Origin: Heliocidaris erythrogramma
Taxonomy: Eukaryota; Echinodermata; Echinoidea; Camarodonta; Echinometridae
Assembly (NCBI GenBank): GCA_025617745.1
Contig: CM046868.1
Location: 23,489,608 to 23,553,607, forward strand
Length of the DNA: 64,000 nt
Reading direction: 5' to 3'
Translations under genes and position numbers: made by a program
Shown here: piece after piece, positions 1 through 12,832 of the stretch
Numbering within the stretch: position 1 is the stretch's first letter
Layout of the letters: each line of letters opens with the position of its first letter
The notes under the pieces: generated by a model
What the model saw: the letters and a program-made list of their open reading frames with translations, nothing else
Database searches by the model: none
Told to the model about the DNA's origin: nothing

Positions 1-202
1 TTTGACAAAATATTTTGAAGCTCTTTTTCTAAAACATTAGGAAACATTCACATGGTTTCGGCTAAAGAAATTTTTTTTGACATTAATCAGAACGACTATC
101 TTATACAGTGTGGATATCTTACAGAGGTGACAACTAATAATAAAGTCAATGTGTTTGCCGTTTGGCCTTTAAATGACCCTGCTGTTTGGTGTTCATTATC
201 TT

Positions 203-453
203 CTGAAATTCAAAATAATAATAATAGCTCCATTTATATTGCGCACATATTCATCCAAGGGGATGCTGAAGGCGCCTACAAAGTATTACTATTACCCTGG
301 TATTAGCTACCAGGTACCCATTTACTACACCTGGTGGAGAGTTTCAAATGTAGATTAATGTCTTGCCAAAGGACATTAGTGCCACGGGAGGACTCGAACC
401 GCGAACCATGTGATCCACAGTCCTGTGACGTCTCCACTAGACAACAACACCTC
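203..453 (-). mobile_element. tRNA-derived SINE, near full length
   Basis: Read on the minus strand, it opens with a tRNA-like head. There is an A-box-like TTGTCTAGTGGAGA at about 429-442 and a perfect B box GGTTCGAGTCC at 390-400, which together form an internal RNA polymerase III promoter. A body of about 150 bp follows and ends in an ATT-type trinucleotide tail near 215. The same body recurs at 47228-47460, and its tail end at 57909-57985. The layout resembles the sea urchin SURF1-type SINE as I remember it; family identity is inference. An open frame at 52-306 (plus) overlaps it and looks fortuitous. Confidence 0.75.
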
Positions 454-1024
454 TAAAAATAAAATATATGTATTAACATAAGTCTATTCATATTGCTATC
501 TTTACACATAAAATCCGACACTTTCATAAACAGTCAAGTACAAGCCCTACATAATATCCTTATTTTGAAGAAGAAAAAAGTCCAGAGAAAATATAAATAA
601 GATAATAATGCCGAAAGCTCAAGATGAAACAAGCTTGCTATATGTTTACACCAATATTAGACATAATAATGCAGTCCTTATGGTCTATATTAAACAGATG
701 GTAATTTTCCGAGTCAGCTTAGATATCATTTTACAAATTGAAGGGGTAAAGTAAAGAATTTGTTGTCCATTTCGCTCATCATCTCATCAAACAACAGAGT
801 ATAAAGATCCGCTGTCGCAACCGCTAGCCTCTGATCAGGAAGGGTTGAAGAGGGAATACCCCTCCCCCGCCCCGCCCTCCTCTCTCTCTCTCTAAAAAGA
901 GAAGACATTGTGGGCTTTAGTTTGTAGACCTGGTAGGATACCTTTCCAAATTATTTCCCTTGCAAAAATATGTCCTTAGGAAATGAAAAGATTTTTAAAT
1001 GAAGAACAACCAAAGCTAAAAAAA

Positions 1025-1055
<31 letters not shown>

Positions 1056-1279
1056 ATGAAGAAAAAGAAGAAGAATAGAGCACTTAAGAAAAGAGTGATA
1101 TAAATATCTTCTAAGTTTAGATGTAATTCTATACACTGAATTAGACATTTGTTTACTTGTTACCATCTCGGATATTCAACTTTAAAAGGCTAAATGTCAC
1201 ATATGGCTTTGTATTTAGACAAATCTGCAAGGAAACTGAATTGGTCTCATTGTGAATGTGTGAAAACCACTTAAATTAA
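454..1279. other. AT-rich intergenic, no gene seen
   Basis: It holds a short CT tract near 882-893 and a GAAA run at about 1025-1050. No coding signature, splice-supported exon or RNA gene was recognised. Confidence 0.5.
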
Positions 1280-1857
1280 GATATATTTTCAATTTTGTAA
1301 AAGCGTTTGATCATGTAATGATTGATAACTGCTTTTGCATCAAGTTTTTTAAAAGATGGACAAAAACAATCAATGCGAAGGGGATGATGCAAGCCTACGT
1401 CATGAAATATAAAGATATGGGATCTTCAGTTAAGAGTGTAATTTCTCGTGGTTATAAAACTAGGACATCCGTTATGAATATAAGAATATTATTATACATC
1501 TGTAATCCCATTATTTATCACTCATTCTCATAAAACTTGACATATATATGATAAGACGTAGGCTTGCATCATCCCCTTCGATAGATATGTTTTCAACTTT
1601 GTAAAAGCGTTTGATCATGTAATGACTGATAACTGCTTTTGCATCAATTTTTTTAAAAGATGGACAAAACAATCAATGCGAAGGGGATGATGCAAGCCTA
1701 CGTCATAAAATATTTAAAAATGGGATCTTCAATTAAGAGTGTAATTTCTCGTGGTTATAAAACTAGGACATCCGTTATGAATATAAGAATATTATACATC
1801 TGTAATCCCATTATTTATCACTCATTCTCATAAAACTTGACATATATATGATAAGAC
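1280..1857. repeat. Two tandem ~275-bp copies, period 304 bp
   Basis: Copy one (about 1280-1555) and copy two (about 1583-1857) match over almost their whole length, with a few substitutions and small indels. The roughly 26-bp junction at 1555-1580 is the reverse complement of a segment inside each copy (about 1377-1402 and 1679-1704), so a piece of the unit was also copied inverted between the two. Short open frames here are not convincing genes. Confidence 0.8.
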
Positions 1858-3225
1858 CTAAAAACGACAAAGAAAAGAAAATCATTCCTTTTCAAGATTT
1901 GACAGTGCAGTTTCATGAAAAATTAATTTCTTGTTAATTTCTTGTTTTCGTTTAATGGTTTTGAGCCTCGGTTTCTTTAGCTCATAAATCCCTTTTTTTA
2001 ATAATAAAAACACAGGACGTCGTATATGAATGTTATATAGATTTGTCAAATCGCAACTAGTAGCCTTTCCTTTTACATTGTTCTTAAAAAGATACAAACT
2101 GTTGGTCATTGAATGTAAAAATAGCACTTAGGTAGATTTGCAGATAATTTATAATTTCACACAGAAAATACATGAATTATGTAAATTATATATTTTTGAA
2201 AAATATTTTACCGAAAATGTGTCAAAATTAATGTTCTCTACAGTACTTCTCAGCTTGTGTATAAGATTCCCCATGTTATAGTTGTGTATGTGTGAGCAAA
2301 AGTTTTGATTAATTTACACAATATTTGTAATATTTAAACATACATTTTTTCAAGTTCCATTATTTCGCACAACTTTTATCGTCATCTGCGAATGGCGACT
2401 GATTTCATATCATTTTCAATCCATGTCAAGGTTAACAAAATCGATTTTATAAAATTCGTTTTAGTTTAATCCTTTCGTAAAATTAATATGTACAAAGAAT
2501 ATCTTAATCCGTAGTTGAAAACAATAAATATCTATTGTGCATGGCTGCGTGTTTTTTAAGACTTATAGTATTGAAACATTTCGATTTCAGATTTTTTATG
2601 TTGTAAGTTAAGTCAAAAGAGAAAATTATAATTTACATCTTTTGTTTATTATGTCTTATTTGCGTAAAGATTTGTTTATGCAGCATTTTTCAGGAAACAT
2701 TTTTTTTCCTCCCATGAAAAGTAATATCAACTTATACCTTTACAATGGTTGTCACGCGCTTAAATACCGGTATTCAATGACTAATTTGTAATAATGAAGA
2801 ATATTATATAAACGATATTGCGATGTTAATGATCACTGATAAACCCAATCTGTGTCAACATCGTTGTGTTTATATTTTGTTTGTGTGTGAACCATTGATT
2901 CTGATGGTCCGAGGAACAGAGAGATTAGTCGGTTCAAATTATCAAGTCTGGAATAAGAATAAGATGTGTAGAGACGATTGAAAGAAAGTTTAAAGGAAAT
3001 TAGAATCGCGTACTTTCACAAAGCAGCGAACAAACATTTCAAATCTGTATCGATATGGTTGCTTCTACATTGTAGACCTACTGTTTATTTTGGTTTGTTA
3101 TAATATGTTTAAAACAACTTTCATACAATTATGACGTATATATCCTAAGGTTGGAAGAAACACTAGAGGAAATAGGTGAAATAATGAATTCTGATTTAGG
3201 GGAAGATGTTGTAGTTTCAACTTAC
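1858..3225. other. AT-rich intron/intergenic left of the EH1 exon
   Basis: On the minus strand this is downstream of the splice donor at 3225, so it should be the start of intron 1 of the EH1 gene. I looked for a homeobox-like exon on the minus strand and found none; it must lie beyond the left edge. Confidence 0.5.
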
Positions 3226-3751
3226 CGTGATAGTGCAAAAAGGACGCTCCGTGCATCCACGCATAGAAGGCAGGATTGTGAGCTAAGTGGGAGAAGGGTA
3301 GTGCAGCAGTAGGAATGTGAAGAGCCGCTGCTCGATGAGCGGCAAGCTCATCTAACGCCGCCCGCCCCAGCCCCGGGCCGGTCGGCGACAGCGGGTGTCG
3401 TGTGGCACCGTATACGGGGACGTCAGCGCTCCCGTTGACAGATTTCGACGGACTGGACGGCGACATCGGGGGTGATTTCGGTGATTTCCGATGCTTGTCC
3501 GTCGGGGAAAGGATGCTCTCGATGCTGAAACCCTTCGCTTTCGGATGACTCGGTGGCGGGCTGTGTGTACGGTAGCCGTCTTCTCCGTCATGGGGGTAGT
3601 GTGCTGGTCGGAGAGGCTGCGACGCCAGAGACGCGGCGGGCCGGGGTGGGTGGTGGCTGGGTCGGTCTGGTGAGAGACGCATCTTTTTTGTTTCTTGGCG
3701 TGGAGATGGAGATCTGCGTTCCTCTCCTGATAGTTCACGGCTACTGTCCAT
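3226..3751 (-). CDS. First coding exon of an EH1-motif, homeobox-type transcription factor (partial)
   Basis: The ATG at 3751 opens 175 codons that run into a consensus donor (G, then GTAAGT from 3225). The frame ends just past the donor, as expected for a real exon. The protein is rich in Pro, Ser, His and Arg. Residues 75-81 are FSIESIL, a good match to the EH1 heptad that binds Groucho/TLE corepressors. Residues 162-166 (FYAWM) resemble the YPWM/FPWM hexapeptide that contacts PBX/Exd and usually lies just upstream of a homeodomain. EH1 plus hexapeptide plus a splice site before the DNA-binding domain fits the Emx, Not, Tlx and NK groups. The exon is GC-richer than its surroundings. The homeobox is not in the window, so the family cannot be settled; EH1 also occurs in Fox and T-box proteins. 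Expected role: nuclear transcriptional repressor. Confidence 0.7.
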
Positions 3752-4913
3752 AGATAATGCTCAAAATGCTTGAAAGAGCCAAATATTGATAATTCTCTGA
3801 TCAATTCAACCCTCGAACGGCAATGTTGAATTGTTGGAGGCCTAGTCAATACAAATACAAGCTAGCATTTCGAGTTCGTCTCTATCTTTTAGTATAATTA
3901 AAACTTGCACAAAGAGACACATATATCAGTTACATATTTCGCTAGCTGAAAATGGAGGTTGGTCACCTTATAGGTCTTCTCTTCGCCTTGGTAGGGCAAC
4001 TCAGTAATATTGTCACCCTTCTTGCAGAGAGTTGGGACAAGGGATGCGTTCCAGCGAAAACTCCGGCGCCCAAAAACAATCCAGCTGTATCAAACTTTGG
4101 ATAGCGAATGCTTGAGAGTTAATGAAGGGAGGGGCGGGCTGGCTCAGTGAAGTGTCCAACGGGTTGATGCTGAGTGGCGCCTTGGATCGCAAGTCTCTTC
4201 TTTTCAATTTATCAATCAAAATAGAGAAAGCTTCACAAAGATAGCTGGCCTGCTAGCTCTGAGATTTAAATGAAGAGAGAGAGAGAGAGGGAGAGAGGGG
4301 GAGGATGGTAGAAAGGGAGGTATAATGGTAGCGGTGGTTAAAGAAAGCTGCATAAATGCGACCAATGGGCTGTAACAAAAGTAAGTGATTAGCCGCGACA
4401 ACCAGCTTGAGAGGGAATCTGTGTGCGTGTGTGTTCCATACACACACAAAATATGCTCTGCAGCAATTGGCTCATCTTCCATCGTTGGGGGCAGACGCCA
4501 TCGCGCATGAACTTTGTATACATAAAAATCTTTTCATACACAAACAATGACAAATACGAGGGAAATTCTCGAAATGGTATAGAATTTGCTGATGAATAAT
4601 TCTCATGATTTTTTTTTCTTCGTCGTATTTCGATCGACGGGTTAGGGTTTGTTACATAAAAAGGGGTGTCCGTTTTTGTTACCAGCGTTATTGAATAGTG
4701 GAGTACCTGAAAATATTATATTTGGTATTGACTTGTGGCGTATAAAGTCGATAATCGTCTGAGATTATAATCTATTTGTCTATCTATTACAGTCTCTCTC
4801 TCTCTCTCTTTCCTCCACTTTTTTTTTCAGCTTCTCGTATAGATTTTATTTTCTCCAATATATCTATTTTTCCTTTTATCTATCTCCCTCCATCTCCCTC
4901 CTCTCTCTCTCCG

Positions 4914-4949
<36 letters not shown>

Positions 4950-6411
4950 TTACAAGTTAATGCGACAACGAACACCCAAATACACACCAATTAACGGTGC
5001 CGACAATCTGAAAGAGAAGGAACGGGCGAGAGAAAAAAAAGAATGAAAAAAGAGAGACGATACACGGTAACGTGACAAAGTGCATACTCGGTAATCATGC
5101 GAACCACGCTAATTCCTAGCGCTCATTAGTAATTGCATTATCTGGACTATTATGCATTGATCGAAAATAAAGTATCTTGTGCTTTTTGAGGCCAGAGCCG
5201 GAGCCGCCCAGATAACGTAATATATCGTTTTAAGTAACAAAAACGAGGGAATAATGAAAAGTTAAACACGGCGATGCACCATGCACCTAACCGGCTTAAC
5301 CAAATTACTCGACCCTATTCAGAATGTCAGGGGGCGATGCAGGTCCTTTTACATCCTCATTTCACAATATATCTTGCTCCGAACCCCATGGGTTATCTGT
5401 TGTCAAGAAAAGAAAAGAAAATCCAAAGATTTTACGTAAGGAATCTAATTGCCCTAATTATTTATTATTCATTGTAGCGATAGCTATCTAATGTCAGGGT
5501 ATATCCACTCTACGTTTGTGGGGTTGTCGGGCAGTGCCCTCTAATAAGAGCTATAAAAGACGTAAGAGAGAAACAATATATCTTATAGTATGCCACAAAC
5601 GACAATGTGTTATCTATTGGAGATATGGTAATGATAATGTTAGCTTTTTGTTTTCATCATGACTTTCTTTCCTTTATCTCTGCATATTTCTTTTTTATTT
5701 TGAAAAGCAGGCCTAAAAGTTGTCACCTTTTTCTTCTAAAGTCAATTACATGTATTTTATGCCAAAATCTTCATTTCCAATTACATGTAAATCCGATCTT
5801 TCTTATTTATGTAGAAATTTGTTTGTTCTCTTAATCTTTCCCTACTAGTAACATTTAAATCGAAGATTATATATAATTTTGCCTGATCAGTTGATAGTCA
5901 TTAAAGATATAACTGAGTTCTGGCGATTACATTGTGAAAGAAACTGTCTCAAAGCAATTGGGAAGGTTGATCATGTCTAAATAAGAATTGGTGTATACTG
6001 TTAGGTTTTGGAATCATCAAAATGATAAGAAATTGACCCATTCTCACCGAAATGCACATGCACTGCACACAGAAATGGGTATATGGGACTGCACACACAT
6101 GTGGGATGGCCGGCCCCAACATTTCAGCTATTTCTCGTCATATTTCGAAAATGAGGGCATTTGAAGAGCAATCCTTTTCAGGGGACATTTCTATTATGAT
6201 TTTCTTCCAAACTGGCATAAAAGGAATGAGAAAGCCCCAAAATTAGTTTTCACCTTTCCCAGAACTCAAGCTTCTCTTTAAACTGGACATACCTAACATT
6301 AATGAAAATAGCACGTATGATGTCATTCTCTGTTTATTATTCATAAAAGATAAGCTATTCGTCATGTTATTGCATTGCGAAAGAAATTGCCTGAAAATTA
6401 TTTGAAAGCTT
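3752..6411. other. Upstream region of the EH1 gene; possible regulatory DNA
   Basis: This should hold the 5' UTR and promoter of the minus-strand EH1 gene. It has GA/CT tracts near 4270-4290 and 4790-4950. A stretch at about 5060-5240 is denser in TAAT/ATTA-type sites (for example around 5115-5155) and could be a conserved element, but that is a guess without alignment. No exon was recognised. Confidence 0.3.
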
Positions 6412-6639
6412 CACTCTAAAAATGTCTAGTCATTTGTTTACCAGATCGCCTGGTCAAATTTTCTTAATCAATTTCTAGTCTTCCTTACTAGGATTCTGTT
6501 AATTTTGACTAGGATTCTGTTCACTTCAAATCCGAAGCTGGTAGTTTTAACGAGATTAATGCAGGTACCCTTCGGAATAGTTATTCTAGTCAAATCTGAC
6601 TAGATTTTAGTCATATTTGACTAGATTGTTTTGAGAGTG
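6412..6639. mobile_element. Small TIR element (MITE), ~228 bp
   Basis: The ends are inverted: the left begins CACTCTAAAAA and the right, reverse-complemented, begins CACTCTCAAAA. Both continue into CTAGTCA. Repeated CTAGTCAAA/TTTGACTAG words lie inside. There is no coding capacity. Confidence 0.65.
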
Positions 6640-7207
6640 TTGGATTATGTAGTACAAATGAAAAGGGATAATATTGTGGGCGTTGCGAATATACGAGATG
6701 AAAACCAATTTACTCAGTCTTGCTGAAAATCATAAAAAGTGGAAAGCACCGCACACATATGGCATCAAAATTTGATCCAAATCTTTAGAATATTATTGTT
6801 TATATTATTTGGAATATGAAGGCATTTCAAGTGCAACTATTTTCTTGTAACATTGATGGCATGTATTATTCCACTATAGGAATTAAAAGTACAAGAACGC
6901 AGATTTTTTTTCACCTTAACTCAAACTCAATCCTCTCTAAAAACCTTTTCTTTTGTGTCTGTGGATACATCATCATATAAAATCATAAATGAATATTCAA
7001 ATCAGCTTTAATTCATGTGGCAATTCATTCCTATGGAAATATTAGGGCAAATTAGGGTCGAATAGGATTCAGAAAGATACATATATATATATACATACAT
7101 ATATATATTTATATATATATATAGTAAAAATATATATATATAAAAATATATAGTTCTGCTTCCGACTTATTTTTTTCATCGTATACCGACTTTTCATTCC
7201 TATTTTT

Positions 7208-7240
<33 letters not shown>

Positions 7241-7362
7241 TTAGTTCAAAAAGTTCTGCGACGGAGCTTAAAAGTAGAGACACAAAATAAATGGCTCCGT
7301 TAGACACAACAAGTTCAATATTTCGCCTATAAGGCTTCTTCAGGAAATGAAGGGAGTCATTT

Positions 7363-7401
<39 letters not shown>

Positions 7402-7770
7402 GGGTGTACATGTTTACGCATTCAAACCGATGACATCGAACAAAGAGAACAATGGGTCATCGGTAGTAATTCAATAGGTCATCGGTTGTCAACAATTGGT
7501 GAAGTTTATTCCGTCAATGAATTTTGTGACGCAATTCAATAGTGGAGTCATCGGTTGAAATTCGAACGATAGAAAACATAGATATGTGGGTGTGTGTGTG
7601 TGTGTGTGTCTCTCTCTCTCTCTATACATGAATATATATATATATAAGAACACAATAGTAATGCATTATTTGCCAACTGAAATTTGTTCGATCCGAATTT
7701 TCGGGGGCCTCCCCTTCTTCAGGGATGTAAACTTAAATCAACTACAAATATCACTGAAGATGATGATTAA
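6640..7770. other. Simple-sequence-rich intergenic
   Basis: It holds a TA-type run (about 7079-7152), CT (7209-7232), GT (7369-7399) and GT/CT (7588-7622) microsatellites. Short open frames over these are low-complexity artefacts. Confidence 0.6.
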
Positions 7771-8411
7771 TACCCCCGCCCCGTGACAACAGCCTTTCTT
7801 GACTTTTGGTCGAAAACTGAGGAAGTAGTTCGATCCGCAAGATTTTTCCCTGATTTACTGCCATAGATATGCCGTTTCCATGGCAACGCAGCTTCCGACA
7901 CATCCAAAAAAATATGTCTTGCACATCTTCCCACCAAGACCAATGTGTGTACCAAATTTCTTGACTTTTGGTCGAAAACTGAGGAAGTAGTTCGATCCGC
8001 AAGATTTTTCCTTGATTTACTGCCATAGATATGCCGTTTCCATGGCAACGCAGCTTCCGACACATCGAAAAATATGTCTTGCACATCTTCCCACCAAGAC
8101 CAATGTGTGTACCAAATTTCATGACTTTCGGTCCAAAACTGAGGAAGTAGTTCGATCCGCAAGGTGTTTCCTTGATTTTCTGCCATAAATATGCCGTTAC
8201 CATGGCAACGCAGATTCCGACTCATCCGAAAAATATGTCTTGCACATCTTCCCACCAAGACCAATGTGTGTACCAAATTTCATGAGCTTTGGTCGAAAAC
8301 TGAGAAAGTAGTTCGATCCGCAAGATTTGCAACGGACCGACCGACCGACCGCCGACCGCCCAACCGTTGACTGATTCCTATACCCCCTTCAAACTTCGTT
8401 TGGCGGGGGTA
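7771..8411. mobile_element. TIR-flanked element with internal ~161-bp tandem units
   Basis: Perfect 10-bp inverted ends, TACCCCCGCC at 7771 and GGCGGGGGTA at 8402, enclose three full units and a partial one. Unit starts are at about 7801, 7963, 8123 and 8284. Each full unit carries a perfect RFX-type X-box palindrome at 7874-7887, 8036-8049 and 8196-8209. A GACC-repeat stretch follows the last unit. Two long minus-strand open frames exist because the unit happens to lack stops; they repeat themselves and have no recognisable domain. It is probably a non-autonomous DNA transposon. Confidence 0.7.
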
Positions 8412-9783
8412 TAATAAATATATATACCCTCTCTCAATATACCTCATAATGGTCGGAAATATATCAGGGCCTATTAGTTTTATATAAATTGGGGGGGAAG
8501 ACCTTTTTATTCAGTCTTAAAAGTATAATATAAAAAACCTACTAACGATATACTAAATTCTAATGTAAGTTATCTCTGTTTGGGTAGAAATTCCCACCCA
8601 AAACTTACACCTCAAATGGAGCAAATCTGTAAGCACTTCATGTATAGCGGTGATTGTTTTGGCTCAGCAAGCATATTTTACTTTTCTTTCTGAAAACGGG
8701 TTTCTGAAAACTAGAAAAATACATTTCGAATTGCCTCTTTCTTTCTTCGTCCAGGGACTCTCTCTCTCTCTCTTTCTCTCTGTCATCAAAGTGCTTTTTT
8801 AAGTACCTATACCTCACATCGGGACGATTAACTACCAAGGAGCAGTTTGTACGATTCCCTACATTTGCTCCTATAATTGAAAGTAGCAAAAGGCATTCTA
8901 GGATTATGCTTTAAGATGTGTTTAAATTACCCTTATAACATGATAATGACTGTGCGGCCCCCTTTAATTCCTTAAACACCTCGGGATGACAGCCACAGAA
9001 CACACAGAACCAGTATCAAGGAAATGCAAAAGGGACAAAGAACGGATAATAGCCACCTTTTCAGCCGTTTAGGTACTCCCTTTTTACCTCTTCTTCTTCT
9101 AATGCAGTATGTGGAGGAACGAGTTAATATCTGAAAGATCAACGGAGTTTTGGTCTCCTGTCGAAACTATTGCCCTCTTATACGAAAAACAGTAAATGAC
9201 CAGGATGATGAGAGTTGACATAAACTATTACATTGGTGTTTTTTTGTATTTTATTGAGAAACTTCATTGACATTGACATCAGTATTTTGTTTTATGATAC
9301 AAAGCATTAGTATAAAGAAAAGTAACAATCATATGGAAATGAAACGGACAATAATGTAGCTAAACTTCTGAACAGTCTATATTTAAAAAAAAAAAGTTTT
9401 CGAAATCTTCAAAAATAAAATGAAAATAATTAATTACATATAAAGTATGAAGGTACGGAAAGATTCCGTGTATAGTTATTGCGATTCTAATAATATTTGA
9501 GATACCTGATGTTAATAATATCAATTCAATGTGCACCGGAATTTAGAAGGAAAAAACAGCACTGAGAGTGCAAATTAAACAAAATTAGAGGATATAAAAG
9601 AAAAAAAATATTGTGACGATGCTGACGACGTTGGCATAACAGATATAGAAAAAAAATAGAACTTAGTTTACTTATTTTTTTCGGTCACTATCATCATCAT
9701 CATCATCATTACCATTATCATTTTTTAAAAAATAATTTATATTATTATCATTATTATTGATTGGTTGATTGATTTATTTATTG

Positions 9784-9821
<38 letters not shown>

Positions 9822-12180
9822 CATTATTATTGTTATCATTATTCATGAATTTTATTATTGCTAGTGGTAGAACATGAAGAAGAAGTAGTTAAAGTAGTAG
9901 CATCAACTGTAATTACTATCAAAAAGCTTAATTTACACAGATCGCAAAAGAAAATATTAATGTTAAAACAGTTGTGTGTTTTTTCGTCCCTCACCATCAT
10001 AGAGTTTAAATTATGACACAACTGTTTGTGTATTTGAATATCTCTTGAAAAGACTGCCAACATAGTCCTTTTTCTCATCAAAACGCACAAAATAGCCTTG
10101 TGTCATTAATGCTAGATAAATCAAACCTTAATGATTGTGCCAATTTATTTGGTTGTTAACCAACTGCGTCGCCTGCCACATCATTAAGAGACAAAGGCAA
10201 CATATGCGACGCACATTGTTAATCGGTGGTTGTCCTTCGTCCAGCTATCATTACGATCATCGTTTTGTAAGAGTGGGACTGGGCTAAATGACTGGGCTGG
10301 CGATCAGGGCTTTGTCTGCGTAAAATGCGAACAAAACGGTTGATTAGGACAGCTTTACCGGCGTCACATGAGATGGTGCAAGCAATTGGCCGCCCTCTTC
10401 TTTTAAGATTCTTTTTCAACTGCTTCAATATCCATCTTTCATTGGCATTCTGTGGACGTTTTAGGCAGAAAGGGATCTGGATGATGGTCCAAATGTCTGT
10501 TCTTTTATTCCGATTGATAGCTTTCTTCTTAAACAATCATCAGCGGTCCACGAAAAGTGCACAAACGTCTTTAAAAAAAAAGAAAACAGGAGGACTAGGC
10601 TTGGCTGATAGACCACACGTGAGTGGGTCAGAAATGGGTTTTGTTGATGCCTCATTGGCTTTGAAGTATAAGAAAACTTTCTCCTTCTCTTGTTGTATTA
10701 AGCTTCGTTCCCCCTGAAGACCGGCAATTAAATATCGATCAAGTGGTTTGTGCCTCTCAGTGCTTTTGCTCTTTTCTCTGCCATCTTTAGACGAAATTTG
10801 GACTCAAAAGAAAACTTGACGCTCACAAAAGCAAGTCCCTTGCCGAAGTCTACCTCAATCAATAGGCGAACCCTCCGCTGTAATCCTCGCTGACTACGCG
10901 ACAGTAATGCCCCATTGTACCCCAAAGAATTACTATTGACCAGGGAAATTAGGGAAAGTGAATAATTAAAGGGGATAAACCAATTCTCAATTTCAATGTC
11001 ATCAGTGGGAATCGCTGGCTCACAATGGGATAAGCAAAGCCCCATTAAACAGGTGAATAGGGGTCCTAGTACCTCCTACTTTTTCCTTGCGAGGGAGTTA
11101 TACTTCGCATTCTTGTACAAACGCAAAGACTACACCCTGCGTATAAGAAGTTACTAAATACTGCACTATTCATAAACGCTGACTCTTTTAGTCACAAATC
11201 TCCCAACTATCCAAACATCAATACAATCATTCCCCTCGACGAACTCCCTTTCTTGGTTAATTATGCAATGAAATTCTCTTCTAATCATCTTTGTGCTAAA
11301 TATCGGGTTGAATTCTACAAGCCATTGAGCAATTTAAGATTTACAAAGCGTTCTTTTAAGAGACACCTCCAAACTCTCACAGGGTTTAGAACAAAGGCTT
11401 TGGAAATTGTCTTTGAATGAACAAATATGAAAGGTAAACGGGTTTTCTTTTGTTAAATTTAGTTGGCAAGTTAACTTCTTCAAGAGGGAATGCTACTTTT
11501 CGAGTGAATTAGATAGTCTTCGACGGACGTGCATTGTAATTACAGTCCAAGCAACAGGAGCAAAGGGACGTGAACACTAACCTACGTATATCATCATTGC
11601 TGTATACCTGTCAGTCCTTACAAAACTGCCAAAGATATTGTTTAAGTTGATTAGATGAATCCTACACTGTAAACAGATGGCAGTCAGCAAGCCGGGAATG
11701 CTCGTTTTTTCCACAGTACATAGACCGCTGTTTAAATATGAGAAAATGTTTTTTTTTTAAACAATGTTTTATATCGGTCGATTGTAAATATATGCTGATT
11801 TCCGGAAAAAGTAACATCGAAATAATGGCAATAACTTGTAATTTCAAGGGCCAAAAACCTGTACTATTACAATTATTTTTGGCAGTGTAATAAATTGAAA
11901 GTCATTTTTTCGCCTCTATCTTACCCAAAATGACGCTACCATGAATTCATACAGAATAATAACCGACATGTTAGTCAGATTGAAATGAATGAATACATTT
12001 TCTACAAGACGAAATAGTTTTAGTGATACTGTTGAGATTTTATTAGTTTCTTTCAGAGCCGAACGACATTATATGAACTGATAATATTCGAATAGACAGT
12101 ATACTGAATGTGAGGTTCAGTCACAGTGCTTAATGTTTTTCGGAAATATTACTTGTGTTTATTCTCAGATTCAGATACAA
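8412..12180. other. Intergenic, no gene recognised
   Basis: It contains CAT/ATT trinucleotide runs (about 9689-9850), poly-A/T patches and a somewhat GC-richer part at 10200-11050 with several overlapping short open frames on both strands. None has a recognisable domain. The GC-richer part could be conserved non-coding DNA, which only cross-species alignment would show. Confidence 0.4.
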
Positions 12181-12375
12181 ATAAAAACAAAAGGGCCGAA
12201 TGCTGAGCCTTGTGGTACCCCGCATCCTTTTGTTTTTCTTTTTTCTGTATTGGTTATCCATCACCACCAAAGATCAATCTAGTTTTGGTGCCATTAAAAA
12301 GTTTTTTAATGATTTTTGATAGAACCGAATGATAATATTTATTTGTACGCTCCTTTGACCTATATCAAATAAAAC
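12181..12375 (-). pseudogene. Non-LTR reverse transcriptase fragment (motif B)
   Basis: The minus strand at 12181-12224 reads CGVPQGSAFGPFVFI, the conserved reverse-transcriptase motif with PQGS followed by GP and hydrophobics. Sequence up to about 12375 (upstream on this strand) gives broken frames that may belong to the same relic. It is far too short and interrupted to be functional. Confidence 0.6.
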
Positions 12376-12832
12376 TGAAAGGAAAAACAAAATAATTATA
12401 CATATATGTATTTCTATATACGAAACACATATTCAGGGCTATATATTCAGACATTGCTTATTTCAAATATTGAATGACGCAAAATAGTGTTATGGACAAA
12501 ATGATTACCAAGAAAACATTTTAGCGAAATAATTATAATCATGCTAAATGGAATTTCTAGATAGTTGAGGACATAGTTATCTACATTGCGTTTGCAAAGG
12601 AGTGCAGGTCTCGAAGACGACGAAAATAGAAAAGAGACAAATTCCTTTTTTTTTTACATTTTAAACCATTCATATTTTGCTCTCAGTTGTCCAACATATT
12701 AATTTGTAAAAAATAGATTATACACAAGTTAATCGATTAATTTTTAATGTTAGATAGTACTTACAAAATATTGAGTAAGTGATAATAAAGAAAAAAATTA
12801 TCCTCGGAAACCAGACAATTTCAGAAGTACTT

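Noticed and set aside
52-306. 84-codon plus-strand frame at the left edge
   Set aside because: Its last third lies inside a SINE and the rest has no recognisable domain; chance is more likely.
1297-1360. KAFDHV-like words suggesting a reverse-transcriptase motif A
   Set aside because: No other RT motif follows in either copy of the repeat, so the resemblance is probably accidental.
3352-3849. 165-codon minus-strand frame overlapping the EH1 exon
   Set aside because: Different frame of the same GC-rich exon; the overlapping frame has the motifs and the donor.
6030-6910. Resemblance between 6030-6240 and 6720-6900
   Set aside because: Only scattered words (GGCATTT, ATTCC) agree; below what can be trusted by eye.
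7751-8276. Two overlapping minus-strand frames of 150 and 169 codons
   Set aside because: They repeat every ~161 bp with the tandem unit, in two frames at once, which is expected of a stop-poor repeat and not of a protein gene.
11665-11887. Possible MITE with CACTG ends
   Set aside because: Only about five terminal bases are clearly inverted; not enough to call.
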